64,000 bases of DNA from JAWLHU01 sp049324875. Its GTDB lineage: Bacteria > Bacillota > Sulfobacillia > Symbiobacteriales > Symbiobacteriaceae. The stretch covers positions 1-64,000 of the forward strand of contig JBMONC010000050.1 of the NCBI GenBank assembly GCA_049324875.1. Reading direction: 5' to 3'. Shown here in pieces: positions 1-8,576 of this stretch (its first letter is position 1; each line of letters opens with the position of its first letter). The position numbers were made by a program, and so were the translations under genes. The notes below the pieces were generated by a model. The model was not told the DNA's origin, made no database searches, and worked only from the letters and a program-made list of their open reading frames with translations.

Positions 1-403
1 GCGACCGGTGGCCGGGGGGCGGACCAATGGGAAGACGCCCCCGGGTCTGTAACCTGAAGGGGGCGTCGCGGTAGGGTCGCGGGGACCAGGGGGCAGAGCC
101 TTGCCAGCCCGAAGGGGTTGGCTCGGGTGAGGTGCAGGTGGATGGGACTGGCATGCCGGGGGGATGTCAGGCGGGTGCAGGGTGGTAGGAGGTCGGATGC
201 ACGGGGGATCCGGTGCTGGTCCACGGGCAGGGCAGGGCAGTGAAATACCAGGGTCGCCAAGTGCGCCCGCATCATATCTAACAACTCGTTGCAGGGTTCT
301 CCCGCAGCTTCGCAATGGTCCTCGCTTCGCTAAGAAGCGAACGAAACCTATCCAGACGCCCTGATTTGATTGCGCCACTGACGCACCCATCATTCGGTCG
401 GGT
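1..403. other. Leading non-coding stretch, no supportable gene
   Basis: I see no gene with both a ribosome-binding site and a family-like protein here. Two small hairpins are visible: perfect 9-bp arms GACGCCCCC at 34-42 and GGGGGCGTC at 59-67, and CCAGCCC at 104-110 with GGGTTGG at 115-121 (one G-T pair). Neither is followed by a T-run, so they are not convincing terminators. The stretch may be the 3' flank of a gene outside the window. Confidence 0.5.
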
Positions 404-444
404 ATAACCAAGAATGTAATCCCTTGGTTATTCTATGGTACAAT
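404..444 (+). promoter_or_regulatory. Putative promoter with operator-like inverted repeat
   Basis: A perfect 9-bp inverted repeat, ATAACCAAG at 404-412 and CTTGGTTAT at 423-431, lies directly before a -10-like TACAAT at 439-444. No good -35 box is visible at the right spacing, which fits an activator- or repressor-controlled promoter whose regulator binds the repeat. It sits upstream of the polysaccharide cluster and leaves a leader of about 145 nt before manC. The role is inferred. Confidence 0.4.
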
Positions 445-594
445 CAACCTTGCGCCATGGACTTAGAGGTAATGAAACTGTTTGAGTCGAAGCACTCCAA
501 GTCAGTCATTTCGCCGCATGTCGAGGTCAACAAAGAGGAGCCGCTGCCGTTCATCTCTTGCTATCGGTGGGGCGCTAAACCGGAGGTATACAAT

Positions 595-1959
595 ATGGGC
601 AATCGCTATAACACCAGAGTTGTACTCATGGCTGGGGGGAGAGGTGAGCGGTTCTGGCCTCGCAGCCGGCCCGACTTCCCGAAGCAGTTCTTAGACTTGG
701 AAGGGAAGGGCAGCCTTCTTCGTACGACATTTGACCGGATTACAAAACTGATTCCGGCGACGAATATCTATGTGGCTACGCTCGCCCGGTATCGCGATCT
801 TACTTTACGGGCCTTGCCGGAGTTGTCGGAGGATCACCTAATCCTCGAACCCGTAGGGAGGGACACAGCCCCTTCCTTGGGACTGGCAGCGTTGTGGCTG
901 CACCTTGAGGATCCCGACACCATCATGGTGGCCCTGCCTGCTGACCACATGATCGATGATGAACCGCAGTTCCTGGCCACCTTAGAGGCGGCCATTGCGG
1001 CGGCTGCATCCGGCCCATACCTGGTAACGCTCGGCATTTCCCCAACCCGACCAGAGACGGGCTATGGCTACATTCGGCTTGGAGAACTCCATGATCAGTT
1101 CCATGGTTTCTCCGTGTTTAAGGCCCAGCGCTTTGTAGAGAAACCTTCCCGTGAGGTGGCTGAGCATTACCAGAGGTCTGGCGACTATCTGTGGAATGCC
1201 GGAATGTTTGTATGGCAGGTAGGGGTTCTCCTGGAAGAGATTCAGTTGCGAATGCCAGAACTGCATCACGTCTTACATTCCCTGGGTGCACTTGGAAGCC
1301 GAAAGGCTGTGGCTCAGGCTCTTCAAGACGTATTTCCCACGGCTCCCCGACTGTCCATTGACTATGGCGTGATGGAGCGCAGCGATAGGGTGCTGGTTGT
1401 GCCGTCGCACTTCGGCTGGGATGACCTTGGTAGTTGGGCTTCGGTTGAGCGGATAAGCCCGAGTAACAACGACGGAAATATCATACGAGGAAATGTTCTC
1501 GTGCACGACGCACATGGGGTTATCGTCGACGGTGTCCCGAACCGGCTGATCGGACTGGTTGGCGTCCGGGATCTCATTGTCGTCGATGCTGAAGATGCCC
1601 TCTTGATCTGTGCGAAGACCCACGCGCAGGATGTGAAGAAAGTAGCTGGCCAGGTCGATGATCGGCCCGCTCACCTGTCCACACACGAGACCAACATTTA
1701 TCAGAGGGCCTGGGGGCAAGAAGTGATCCTGGGTAGCCGGACTCGGGTCTTGGAGGTGTCTGCCGGTCAAAGGGTACGCTTCGACGGCATGGACGCGGCT
1801 ACGCTCTATTTACAGATGGGCAAAGGTCTTTTGAACTCCTCCCAGGCTTCGGTTGAAGTCTCTCCGGGGGAGATCGTTTCCCGCGCACCAGGGCTGGACT
1901 ATGAATTTCTCGCTGTGACCAACACCGTTTTGGTCATGGTCACAGCAGGCAGGCACTAA
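595..1959 (+). CDS. manC: Mannose-1-phosphate guanylyltransferase
   Basis: Makes GDP-mannose from mannose 1-phosphate and GTP in the cytoplasm, the donor for mannosyl units of the surface glycan encoded downstream. The 454-residue protein opens with the nucleotidyltransferase signature GGRGERFWPRSR (residues 14-25) followed by PKQF, and carries the sugar-phosphate-binding FVEKP at 180-184. The last 100 or so residues look like a degenerate cupin rather than a full type II isomerase domain. The frame is open further upstream, but the ATG at 595 is chosen because GGAGG at 582-586 sits 8 nt before it and the family N-terminus begins here. First gene of the low-GC polysaccharide cluster. Confidence 0.88.
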   Translation: MGNRYNTRVVLMAGGRGERFWPRSRPDFPKQFLDLEGKGSLLRTTFDRITKLIPATNIYVATLARYRDLTLRALPELSEDHLILEPVGRDTAPSLGLAALWLHLEDPDTIMVALPADHMIDDEPQFLATLEAAIAAAASGPYLVTLGISPTRPETGYGYIRLGELHDQFHGFSVFKAQRFVEKPSREVAEHYQRSGDYLWNAGMFVWQVGVLLEEIQLRMPELHHVLHSLGALGSRKAVAQALQDVFPTAPRLSIDYGVMERSDRVLVVPSHFGWDDLGSWASVERISPSNNDGNIIRGNVLVHDAHGVIVDGVPNRLIGLVGVRDLIVVDAEDALLICAKTHAQDVKKVAGQVDDRPAHLSTHETNIYQRAWGQEVILGSRTRVLEVSAGQRVRFDGMDAATLYLQMGKGLLNSSQASVEVSPGEIVSRAPGLDYEFLAVTNTVLVMVTAGRH

Positions 1960-1961
1960 TC

Positions 1962-3065
1962 ATGAAGGTCGCACTCCTATACCTCGGGCGCCGTGGAGCG
2001 GGAGCCCCTTTGAGCCTGGAATTAGCTAAGGCGCTCTCACCGCACGTAACGCTACGGGCCTTTATCTCAGCGAACGTGGAGAACCTCGGGCAGTGGCAGA
2101 AGGCCGACATCGACATCTGTCCGATGCATACCTTGGAGGCCACATCCTTGCTGGGGGTCCTGGGGGAGACCGCCCTACGCATGGGCTGGCTGAAGATTCG
2201 GCGGGAGTTGTCACAGTACCAGCCCGATATAGTCCATGCGACTATGCTTCACCCTTGGTTGCCCCTGGTTCTGGCAGGGGGAATCCACCGCAGCCGAATC
2301 GTGTTTACGGTTCACGACCCAAAGCCCCACCCCGGCGAAGCTAGCCTTCCGCTGATCTGGCTCAACCGGTTGTGCATGGTGATCGCAGATCGCCGAGTGG
2401 TCCTGACTGACACAGCAAAGCAAAGTCTCATTGCACAGGGGTTCGCCCCAGAGACAATCGACATCGTGCCGCTGGGGGAATTGTCGTACTACCGAGACGT
2501 TGGTGTTTCCTCCGGCACCCAAGAAGCCCAGGTAGTGCTCTTCTTTGGTCGCATTCTTGCCTATAAGGGCCTGGACCACTTGTTCCGGGCCTTCCCCATG
2601 GTGCATGCTTCGCTGCCACAGGCACGCCTGGTCGTGGCTGGGGAAGGCGACCTTCGTCCCTACGCCCGTCTCATGAGGCTGTGCCCGAACCTCGAGGTGC
2701 ATAATCACTGGATCCCGGACCATCTTGTCTCCAGCCTGTTCTCCCGAGCGACGGTCGTGGTCCTGCCGTATGTTGAGGCATCTCAGTCTGGTATCGTATC
2801 CATTGCGGCATCAATGGGCATTCCAGTCGTTGCAACGCAGGTGGGCGGTCTTGTCGAACAGGTGACCGCATGCCAGGCCGGGCTTCTGGTTCCTCCCGCC
2901 GATCCAGAGGCCCTGGCAAGAGCCCTGATCAGTCTTCTGACAGACGACCGGATGCGGTTGGAGATTTCGAGTAATGCGAAGGCAGTAAGTGCCGGCACCC
3001 TTAGTTGGAGTCGTATAGCTCAAGCCCAGTTGGACTCGTATCGGCGGGCTCAGGCCCAAGCGTGA
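1962..3065 (+). CDS. GT4-family glycosyltransferase
   Basis: A 367-residue GT-B fold glycosyltransferase, probably transferring a sugar from a nucleotide donor to a lipid-linked glycan at the inner face of the membrane. The C-terminal half has the family's donor-site pattern: FFGRILAYKGLDHL near the domain start, then SQSGIVSIAASMGIPVVAT and GGLVEQV. The usual E-x7-E motif is not clean here (SQSGIVSIA where EGFGLPPLEA would be expected), so the linkage and donor cannot be predicted. It starts 2 nt after manC with no strong ribosome-binding site, which suggests translational coupling. Confidence 0.8.
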   Translation: MKVALLYLGRRGAGAPLSLELAKALSPHVTLRAFISANVENLGQWQKADIDICPMHTLEATSLLGVLGETALRMGWLKIRRELSQYQPDIVHATMLHPWLPLVLAGGIHRSRIVFTVHDPKPHPGEASLPLIWLNRLCMVIADRRVVLTDTAKQSLIAQGFAPETIDIVPLGELSYYRDVGVSSGTQEAQVVLFFGRILAYKGLDHLFRAFPMVHASLPQARLVVAGEGDLRPYARLMRLCPNLEVHNHWIPDHLVSSLFSRATVVVLPYVEASQSGIVSIAASMGIPVVATQVGGLVEQVTACQAGLLVPPADPEALARALISLLTDDRMRLEISSNAKAVSAGTLSWSRIAQAQLDSYRRAQAQA

Positions 3066-3080
3066 CTAGGAGGAGTGTCC

Positions 3081-4217
3081 GTGCGAATCGCCATCGATGG
3101 GCGTAGCCTGCTGGGTGTCCGCACAGGAATAGGGACCTATACCTATCAACTTGTTCGCCGCTTTCCGTCAATAAGCCCGGATCAGCAATACATCGTATTC
3201 CTTAACCGCCAACCCAGTTCTGGAGAGCTCGAAGCGCTTCCCGAGGAGACGTCGATCACCTACCGTACACCCCGTCTGGAGAGGCTGAAGTGGTGGTTCG
3301 GGTGGGCACAGTTGTACCTTCCGCTCGCTGCCCACCGTGCTGGTAGCGAGGTGATCTTTTCTCCCGGAACCGGCGGGCCGTACCTTCCGCTGCAGCCCTT
3401 GGTAGTTACGGTCCACGACCTCTCGCCCCTCCACTTTCCACAGTACTTCACTGCCCGGGCCCGGCGGTACTGGAACTGGATCGTCCCAGCCAATGCACGA
3501 CGGGCACAGGTTGTTCTGACCATCTCTGAATACACCAAAATGGACCTGTGTGAGCGTCTGAATATCGCGTCTGACAAGGTGGTGGTCACCCACCTCGCCG
3601 CAGACCCCCAGTTTCGACCGCAGAGTCCAGAGCGTGTTCTTGAAGTCTGCCTTCGTCTCGGGCTTAAGCCGGGCTTCTTGTTGTATGTAGGAACCATTGA
3701 GCCTCGAAAGAACCTGCCAGTGTTATTCCGTGCCATTCGTCTGCTGCTCGACCGAGGGGTCAAGCTGCCCCCATTGGTTTTGGCAGGATGGCGGGGTTGG
3801 CTTTGGGAAGAGAGCGTTCAAGCCATCCGCGACCTTGCTCTGACCGATCACATCCGCCTATTGGACTACGTCCCTTCCGAGGACCTGCCCGCGCTCTATA
3901 CGGCTGCCTCTTTGTTTACCTATGTTTCCGTTTTTGAGGGGTTTGGCCTTCCCCCTTTGGAGGCCATGGCCTGCGGTACTCCCGTGGTAACCTCCAACTG
4001 CTCCTCCTTGCCCGAGGTGGTAGGGGATGCGGCCCTGCTGGTTGACCCGAACTCCCCCGAGGAGATTGCCCACGCCATCGATCGGGGTCTACATGATACC
4101 GGATTACGCCTGGAGATGCGTGAGAGGGGCCTTGCGCGAGCAGCAAGGTACTCGTGGGATGCGACCGCCAGGCAGACGCTGGCCGTCCTGAGGTCGGTCG
4201 CACACCATAAGGACTGA
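3081..4217 (+). CDS. GT4-family glycosyltransferase (mannosyltransferase-like)
   Basis: A 378-residue GT-B glycosyltransferase resembling WbaZ-type mannosyltransferases. It opens with RIAIDGRSLLGVRTGIGTY and has the classical E-x7-E donor motif in EGFGLPPLEAMACGTPVV, followed by SNCSSLPEVVGDAA. The GTG at 3081 is preferred over the in-frame GTG at 3075, because AGGAGG at 3068-3073 leaves 7 nt to the former and only 1 nt to the latter. With manC two genes upstream, a GDP-mannose donor is a reasonable guess but is not shown. Confidence 0.82.
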   Translation: MRIAIDGRSLLGVRTGIGTYTYQLVRRFPSISPDQQYIVFLNRQPSSGELEALPEETSITYRTPRLERLKWWFGWAQLYLPLAAHRAGSEVIFSPGTGGPYLPLQPLVVTVHDLSPLHFPQYFTARARRYWNWIVPANARRAQVVLTISEYTKMDLCERLNIASDKVVVTHLAADPQFRPQSPERVLEVCLRLGLKPGFLLYVGTIEPRKNLPVLFRAIRLLLDRGVKLPPLVLAGWRGWLWEESVQAIRDLALTDHIRLLDYVPSEDLPALYTAASLFTYVSVFEGFGLPPLEAMACGTPVVTSNCSSLPEVVGDAALLVDPNSPEEIAHAIDRGLHDTGLRLEMRERGLARAARYSWDATARQTLAVLRSVAHHKD

Positions 4218-4233
4218 TGGAGGAGGGAGCCTC

Positions 4234-4995
4234 TTGCAGGGGTTCCGGGAATGGTATTTGCTGCGCAACATGGTACACCGCGAACTGCGAATGCGTTACA
4301 AGGGTTCGGTGCTCGGATTCTTCTGGTCTCTCGTCAACCCCATCATGCTGATGGTTGTCTACACCGTGATCTTTCAGTTTGTCATGCGAGTAGAGGTGCC
4401 GGACTACTCCCTTTACCTCATGGCAGGCTTGTTGCCATGGAATATGGTAACCGTAGCCGTCGCCAACTCGGTTCCCGTCGTGGTTGGTAACGCAAACCTG
4501 GTAAAGAAGATCTACTTCCCGCGGGAGATCCTGCCAATCTCGGTGGTGTTGGCCAACTTTGTTCACCTATTGATCGGGATGGGCCTTTTCGTCCTCTTCT
4601 TACTGCTGACCGGCAAGACTACGGGCTCCCAGCTCTGGCTACTGCCCATCGTGGCGGCCCAGCAGTTGCTTTTGACCATGGGCATCAGTCTGCTTGTCTC
4701 AGCCTCCTATGTCTACTTTCGAGATTTGGAGCACATCATGAACCTAATCATGATGGTATGGTTCTACCTCACCCCGATTGTCTATCCATCTTTCATGGTG
4801 CCCGAGGGACTGCGATGGATGCTGATCCTCAATCCGATGGCGCCCATTGTCGCCGGATACCGACAGGCGCTACTCGGAGCGGAGAGCGTTGCCCTCAGCG
4901 CCCTGCAGTGGCCCTTCGTCCTGAGCGTACTGATGGCGTTCCTAGGCTTTCGAGTCTTTCGTGGACTCTCCAGGCGTTTTGCGGAGGAAGTCTAG
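4234..4995 (+). CDS. wzm: Polysaccharide ABC exporter, permease (Wzm-like)
   Basis: A 253-residue ABC-2 type integral membrane subunit of a glycan exporter that moves undecaprenyl-linked polymer or teichoic-acid-like chains across the membrane. The N-terminus has the family pattern LRMRYKGSVLGFFWSLVNP, followed by about six hydrophobic segments. Translation probably starts at the TTG at 4234, with GGAGGAGGG at 4219-4227 correctly spaced. The next gene encodes the matching ATPase, its start following this stop by 2 nt. Teichoic acid (TagG) and O-antigen (Wzm) permeases are the closest families. Confidence 0.85.
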   Translation: MQGFREWYLLRNMVHRELRMRYKGSVLGFFWSLVNPIMLMVVYTVIFQFVMRVEVPDYSLYLMAGLLPWNMVTVAVANSVPVVVGNANLVKKIYFPREILPISVVLANFVHLLIGMGLFVLFLLLTGKTTGSQLWLLPIVAAQQLLLTMGISLLVSASYVYFRDLEHIMNLIMMVWFYLTPIVYPSFMVPEGLRWMLILNPMAPIVAGYRQALLGAESVALSALQWPFVLSVLMAFLGFRVFRGLSRRFAEEV

Positions 4996-4997
4996 CC

Positions 4998-6305
4998 ATG
5001 ATGCGCAAACACGTTTCCGCCGTGGAGTTCCGTAACGTCAGCAAGCAGTTCCGCATCTATCACGAACGGCGCCACTCCCTCAAGGATCTGTTGCTCTTCC
5101 GGCGTAACCGGTTCGAATCCTTCTGGGTCATCAAGGAAGTCAGCTTTGAGATCCCGGCGGGCTCCATGTTCGGGATTATCGGAACCAACGGCAGCGGGAA
5201 GAGCACGCTTCTGAAGATGGCTGGACGGATCCTTTCCCCGGACAGCGGAACGGTCATCACGCATGGGCGCGTGGCCTCCCTGCTGGAGCTCGGCGCAGGG
5301 TTCCACCCCGAGTTTTCCGGCCGCGAGAATGTATATCTGTACGGATCGATCCTTGGCATGAGCGAAAAGGAGATCAATCAGCGCTTCGATCAAATCGTCT
5401 CCTTCGCGGAGTTGGAGCGCTTTATAGATAACCCGGTCCGCACCTACTCGTCCGGCATGTATGCGCGCCTCGGGTTCTCCGTGGCGGTTCACACGGACCC
5501 GGACATACTGCTGGTGGACGAGGTGCTCTCCGTCGGTGATAGCGCCTTCCAGGCCAAGTGCATGCGTCAGATTGATCACTTACGTCATCAGGGGAAGACC
5601 ATTGTGATGGTCTCCCACGATATTGAGTTGGTCAGTCGGATCTGTGATTCTGTCCTTTGGCTAGGCGATGGCCGCATCATGGCACTGGGCGATCCCCACG
5701 AGGTCGCGGGCCAATACCGGGATCATATTTTCTCAGTCAAGTCCCTGGAGGAGCCGGGGTTGAATGCGGCCCCAAGGGAAAGCGCGGCTTTGGTAACGGA
5801 GGACGAGAACTCCCATGCCGAAGGTGGTCCGCAAGCGAATGCGCTGGTTTCCCAGAATCGCTGGGGCGACCAGTCTGTGGTGATCACGGGTGTGGACCTG
5901 CTGGATGCTGAAGGTCGGCGAAAGGCCATCTTTGCCACCGGTGAATCGCTCCGGGTGCGCATCGCTTTTGAAGCCCATACCCTGGTACAGGATCCCGTCT
6001 TCGGCGTGGCCTTTTATCGGTTTGATGGAATCCACTGCTACGGGGTGAACACGCACATCGATGGGTTGCAGCTTGGCCGGGTCACTGGTCCAGGGGTGGT
6101 GGAGGTTAGTTTCTCCAATCTCTCTCTGCTGGAAGGGACCTTCCGCCTCGATGTGGCGGTCCATCACCAGAACGGAAACCCATTTGACTACATTACAAAT
6201 GTCCTGAGCTTCCAAGTGGTCTGCAATTCGGCGGAAGTAGGCGTAGCCAGGTTGCAGCATCGGTGGACTTGGCAGTTTTCCGGGAAACAGGGGGACTCTG
6301 CATGA
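4998..6305 (+). CDS. wzt: Polysaccharide ABC exporter, ATPase with C-terminal glycan-binding domain (Wzt-like)
   Basis: A 435-residue ATPase that powers export of lipid-linked polysaccharide. Walker A is GTNGSGKST (residues 62-70), the signature is YSSGMYARLGFSVA (near 150), Walker B is ILLVDE (170-175) and the switch is VSHD. It also has LLELGAGFHPEFSGRENVYL, typical of the TagH/Wzt group. Residues from about 260 to the end form a separate domain matching the Wzt C-terminal carbohydrate-binding domain, which in O9a-type systems reads the chain terminus. The ATG at 4998 has GGAGG 10 nt upstream. The stop overlaps the start of the next gene, a methyltransferase, and chain-capping methyltransferases often accompany such Wzt proteins. 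Confidence 0.87.
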   Translation: MMRKHVSAVEFRNVSKQFRIYHERRHSLKDLLLFRRNRFESFWVIKEVSFEIPAGSMFGIIGTNGSGKSTLLKMAGRILSPDSGTVITHGRVASLLELGAGFHPEFSGRENVYLYGSILGMSEKEINQRFDQIVSFAELERFIDNPVRTYSSGMYARLGFSVAVHTDPDILLVDEVLSVGDSAFQAKCMRQIDHLRHQGKTIVMVSHDIELVSRICDSVLWLGDGRIMALGDPHEVAGQYRDHIFSVKSLEEPGLNAAPRESAALVTEDENSHAEGGPQANALVSQNRWGDQSVVITGVDLLDAEGRRKAIFATGESLRVRIAFEAHTLVQDPVFGVAFYRFDGIHCYGVNTHIDGLQLGRVTGPGVVEVSFSNLSLLEGTFRLDVAVHHQNGNPFDYITNVLSFQVVCNSAEVGVARLQHRWTWQFSGKQGDSA

Positions 6306-7495
6306 CAGGGGAACGTGAGGATAAGATCGCTCAAGTCAAGGAACTGATGCAGAGAGAGATTCTGTCCGCGCGTAGGGCCGGACGAGTTAACCCCCCACAA
6401 CCCGTCGCCAAGAGCGGGCAGCTCGACCGGGAACTGGGGGCCAGCATGTGGGTCCTGAACACCCAGTGGCAGCTGGGCACTCCCACCGTGCGGTCGTCGC
6501 GGCGCATCATCGGACCGCTCCTCAATCTCCTGCGGAAGATTGGGTACTGGGCCACCCGTCCCTATCTGCTGGCGCTCGCTTCGAACCAGACCCAGTTCAA
6601 CTCCCACGTAACGCAGGTGTTCAACCGGATGGTTCCAGCCTTAGAGAAGCTTCGTGACCAGGTCCAGGCTGAGGCTGAACTGGTCGCCGACCTACAGGCT
6701 CGACTGGCCGAACAGCAGGTGATCATCTCCGAACAGCACACGGTGATAGAGGCGATGAGCCAGCGAATCGCGGCGCTGGAAGCTGAGCGGATCCAGGAAG
6801 AAGTTGACGCAAAGGCTCTGGACCGGCAGTACCTTGAGATGCAGATGCGCTACCGGGGAGAGATGTCGGCGATTCGTCAGCACCAGGAGCGCTATCTCCG
6901 TTATTTCAAGAAGGGTACAAATGTGCTGGATGTCGGGTGCGGCAGGGGTGAGTTCCTCTCCTTGCTGAAGGAAGCTGGGATTGGTGCCTACGGGGTCGAC
7001 CTGAACCCTGAGATGGTCAAGCTTGCTCAGGAGCAAGGGTTGGCTGTGCAGGAGGCCGATGCCGTTGAACACCTGCAGTCGCTCCCGGAGAGCAGCTTGG
7101 ATGGAATCTTCGCCTCACACCTGACAGAGCACTTGCCCGTGGTCAAGCTGAACCAATTCCTGGAGGAGTCCTACCGAACGCTAAAGCCGGGTGCCGCACT
7201 TGTCTTCGAGACGCCAAACGTGGCGTCGCCCGTTGTGCTCACGATGACCTACTACCGGGACTGGACCCACTGCCCACCGATTCACCCGGACACGGTACGG
7301 ATGCTTGTGGAGCTGGCCGGTTTTCAAGTGGTGGAGGTTTTGTATTCAGCCCCTCTGGGCGACCGACCGGCCTTACTCTCGCCCGTCGATGAGGCGACCC
7401 CAGGTGGAGCCACTCTGAGCGAGAACTTCCGTATACTGAACAGGCTCGTATTCGGTCACCAGAACTACGCTGTGGTTGCGGTTAAGCCGGAATAG
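6302..7495 (+). CDS. SAM-dependent methyltransferase with N-terminal coiled coil
   Basis: A 397-residue protein. The first 190 or so residues are helical and contain heptad-like repeats (LVADLQARLAEQQVIISEQ region), predicting a coiled coil. The C-terminal part is a class I methyltransferase with LDVGCGRGE at 209-217 and VDLNPEM after it. The start codon overlaps the wzt stop (ATGA), so the two are coupled. Coiled-coil methyltransferases of this arrangement (WbdD-like) cap the growing O-polysaccharide and measure its length, which suits a Wzt that has a C-terminal binding domain. This role is inferred from order and architecture. Confidence 0.78.
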   Translation: MTGEREDKIAQVKELMQREILSARRAGRVNPPQPVAKSGQLDRELGASMWVLNTQWQLGTPTVRSSRRIIGPLLNLLRKIGYWATRPYLLALASNQTQFNSHVTQVFNRMVPALEKLRDQVQAEAELVADLQARLAEQQVIISEQHTVIEAMSQRIAALEAERIQEEVDAKALDRQYLEMQMRYRGEMSAIRQHQERYLRYFKKGTNVLDVGCGRGEFLSLLKEAGIGAYGVDLNPEMVKLAQEQGLAVQEADAVEHLQSLPESSLDGIFASHLTEHLPVVKLNQFLEESYRTLKPGAALVFETPNVASPVVLTMTYYRDWTHCPPIHPDTVRMLVELAGFQVVEVLYSAPLGDRPALLSPVDEATPGGATLSENFRILNRLVFGHQNYAVVAVKPE

Positions 7496-7514
7496 TCGGG
7501 AGTGGGATTCAGGG

Positions 7515-8555
7515 ATGCGCAAGCGCATAGCTGTCTGCTATCCTCAAGTACCGTTTGAGTATGGTGGCATCGAACTACAGGTTGACACCCTCGTCGAGAA
7601 GCTGGAGCAGAGCGGATATAGCGCCTGCTCGGTCTCCCTTCCGTACAAGTGGTACCCTAACGACGTCTTGCTGGACAACGTGGCCGCATGGCGCATGGTT
7701 GACCTGACCCAAGCGGAGGGACAGCCCATTGATGCGGTGATCTGCGTCAAGTTTCCGGCCTACGTGGTTCAGCATCCTCGCAAAATTGTGTGGCTGGCTC
7801 ACCAGTACCGCCAAGTGTATGATCTATTCGGCAGGCCGGGCGGCCTCCCCGATACGGAGGAGAATCGGCTGCTGCAAGGCGCCCTTAAGCGCATCGACTA
7901 CACCAGCCTGAGCGAGGCGGTCCACATCTTCACAATCTCCCAGAATGTACGGAACCGGCTCCTGCACTATAACGAGATCGATAGCGAAGTCCTCTATCTG
8001 CCCATCGCTAATGAGGAGCAGTATCACGCCGTTGACTACGGTGATTACGTGTTGAGTGTGGGGCGGCTGGATCCACTCAAGCGAACCGATTTGTTGGTAG
8101 AAGCCTTCCGCTACGTGCGATCCGGCGCCCGCTGCTTGATTGCTGGTGACGGGGTACAGCGCGAGCACTTGGAGTCTATGATTCGACGCTATGGCTTGGA
8201 TCAGAAGGTGTCCCTCCTGGGGCGCCTACCGTTCCCGAAGTTGCTGGGCCTCTATGCGGGTGCCCTTGCCGTGTACTATGCTCCTATCGACGAGGACTAC
8301 GGGCTGGTGACCGTTGAGGCCTTCAAGTCGGGGCGGCCCGTGATTACCGCTCACGATTCGGGTGGTGTACTGGAATTCACCCGTGACGGAGAGACCGGCT
8401 GTGTGGTCTCCCCGGAGCCAGAACAGATTGCCGCCGCTGTCGATCTTCTCTTCGAGAACCGGTCTCTTGCAGAGCGATACGGCCAAGCTGGGCGGGAGTT
8501 AGTGACTAACATCAACTGGGATTACGCCCTAGAGAGGCTGAAAGCTTACCTCTAA
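7515..8555 (+). CDS. GT4-family glycosyltransferase, first of a tandem pair
   Basis: A 346-residue GT-B glycosyltransferase. It has the glycine-rich N-terminal loop PFEYGGIELQ, the mid-protein sensor LSVGRLDPLKRTDLLVEAF and the E-x7-E donor motif EDYGLVTVEAFKSGRPVI. It is clearly paralogous to the next gene: both share AWRMVD, a WLAHQYR or WLCHQYR motif, YDL, NVRNRL or NVRDRL and DEDYG in the same order. The ATG at 7515 is chosen from the protein alignment; only a weak GGGAG lies 12 nt upstream. Substrate unknown. Confidence 0.8.
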   Translation: MRKRIAVCYPQVPFEYGGIELQVDTLVEKLEQSGYSACSVSLPYKWYPNDVLLDNVAAWRMVDLTQAEGQPIDAVICVKFPAYVVQHPRKIVWLAHQYRQVYDLFGRPGGLPDTEENRLLQGALKRIDYTSLSEAVHIFTISQNVRNRLLHYNEIDSEVLYLPIANEEQYHAVDYGDYVLSVGRLDPLKRTDLLVEAFRYVRSGARCLIAGDGVQREHLESMIRRYGLDQKVSLLGRLPFPKLLGLYAGALAVYYAPIDEDYGLVTVEAFKSGRPVITAHDSGGVLEFTRDGETGCVVSPEPEQIAAAVDLLFENRSLAERYGQAGRELVTNINWDYALERLKAYL

Positions 8556-8576
8556 CATCATCTGGAGGCGCAGACG

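Noticed and set aside
164..364. A 66-codon + strand frame near the window start.
   Set aside because: Random Gly/Arg/Pro-rich sequence without a ribosome-binding site.
424..594. N-terminal extension of manC by up to 57 codons.
   Set aside because: The frame is open, but the family N-terminus and a well-spaced GGAGG both point to ATG 595, and the promoter -10 lies inside the extended frame.
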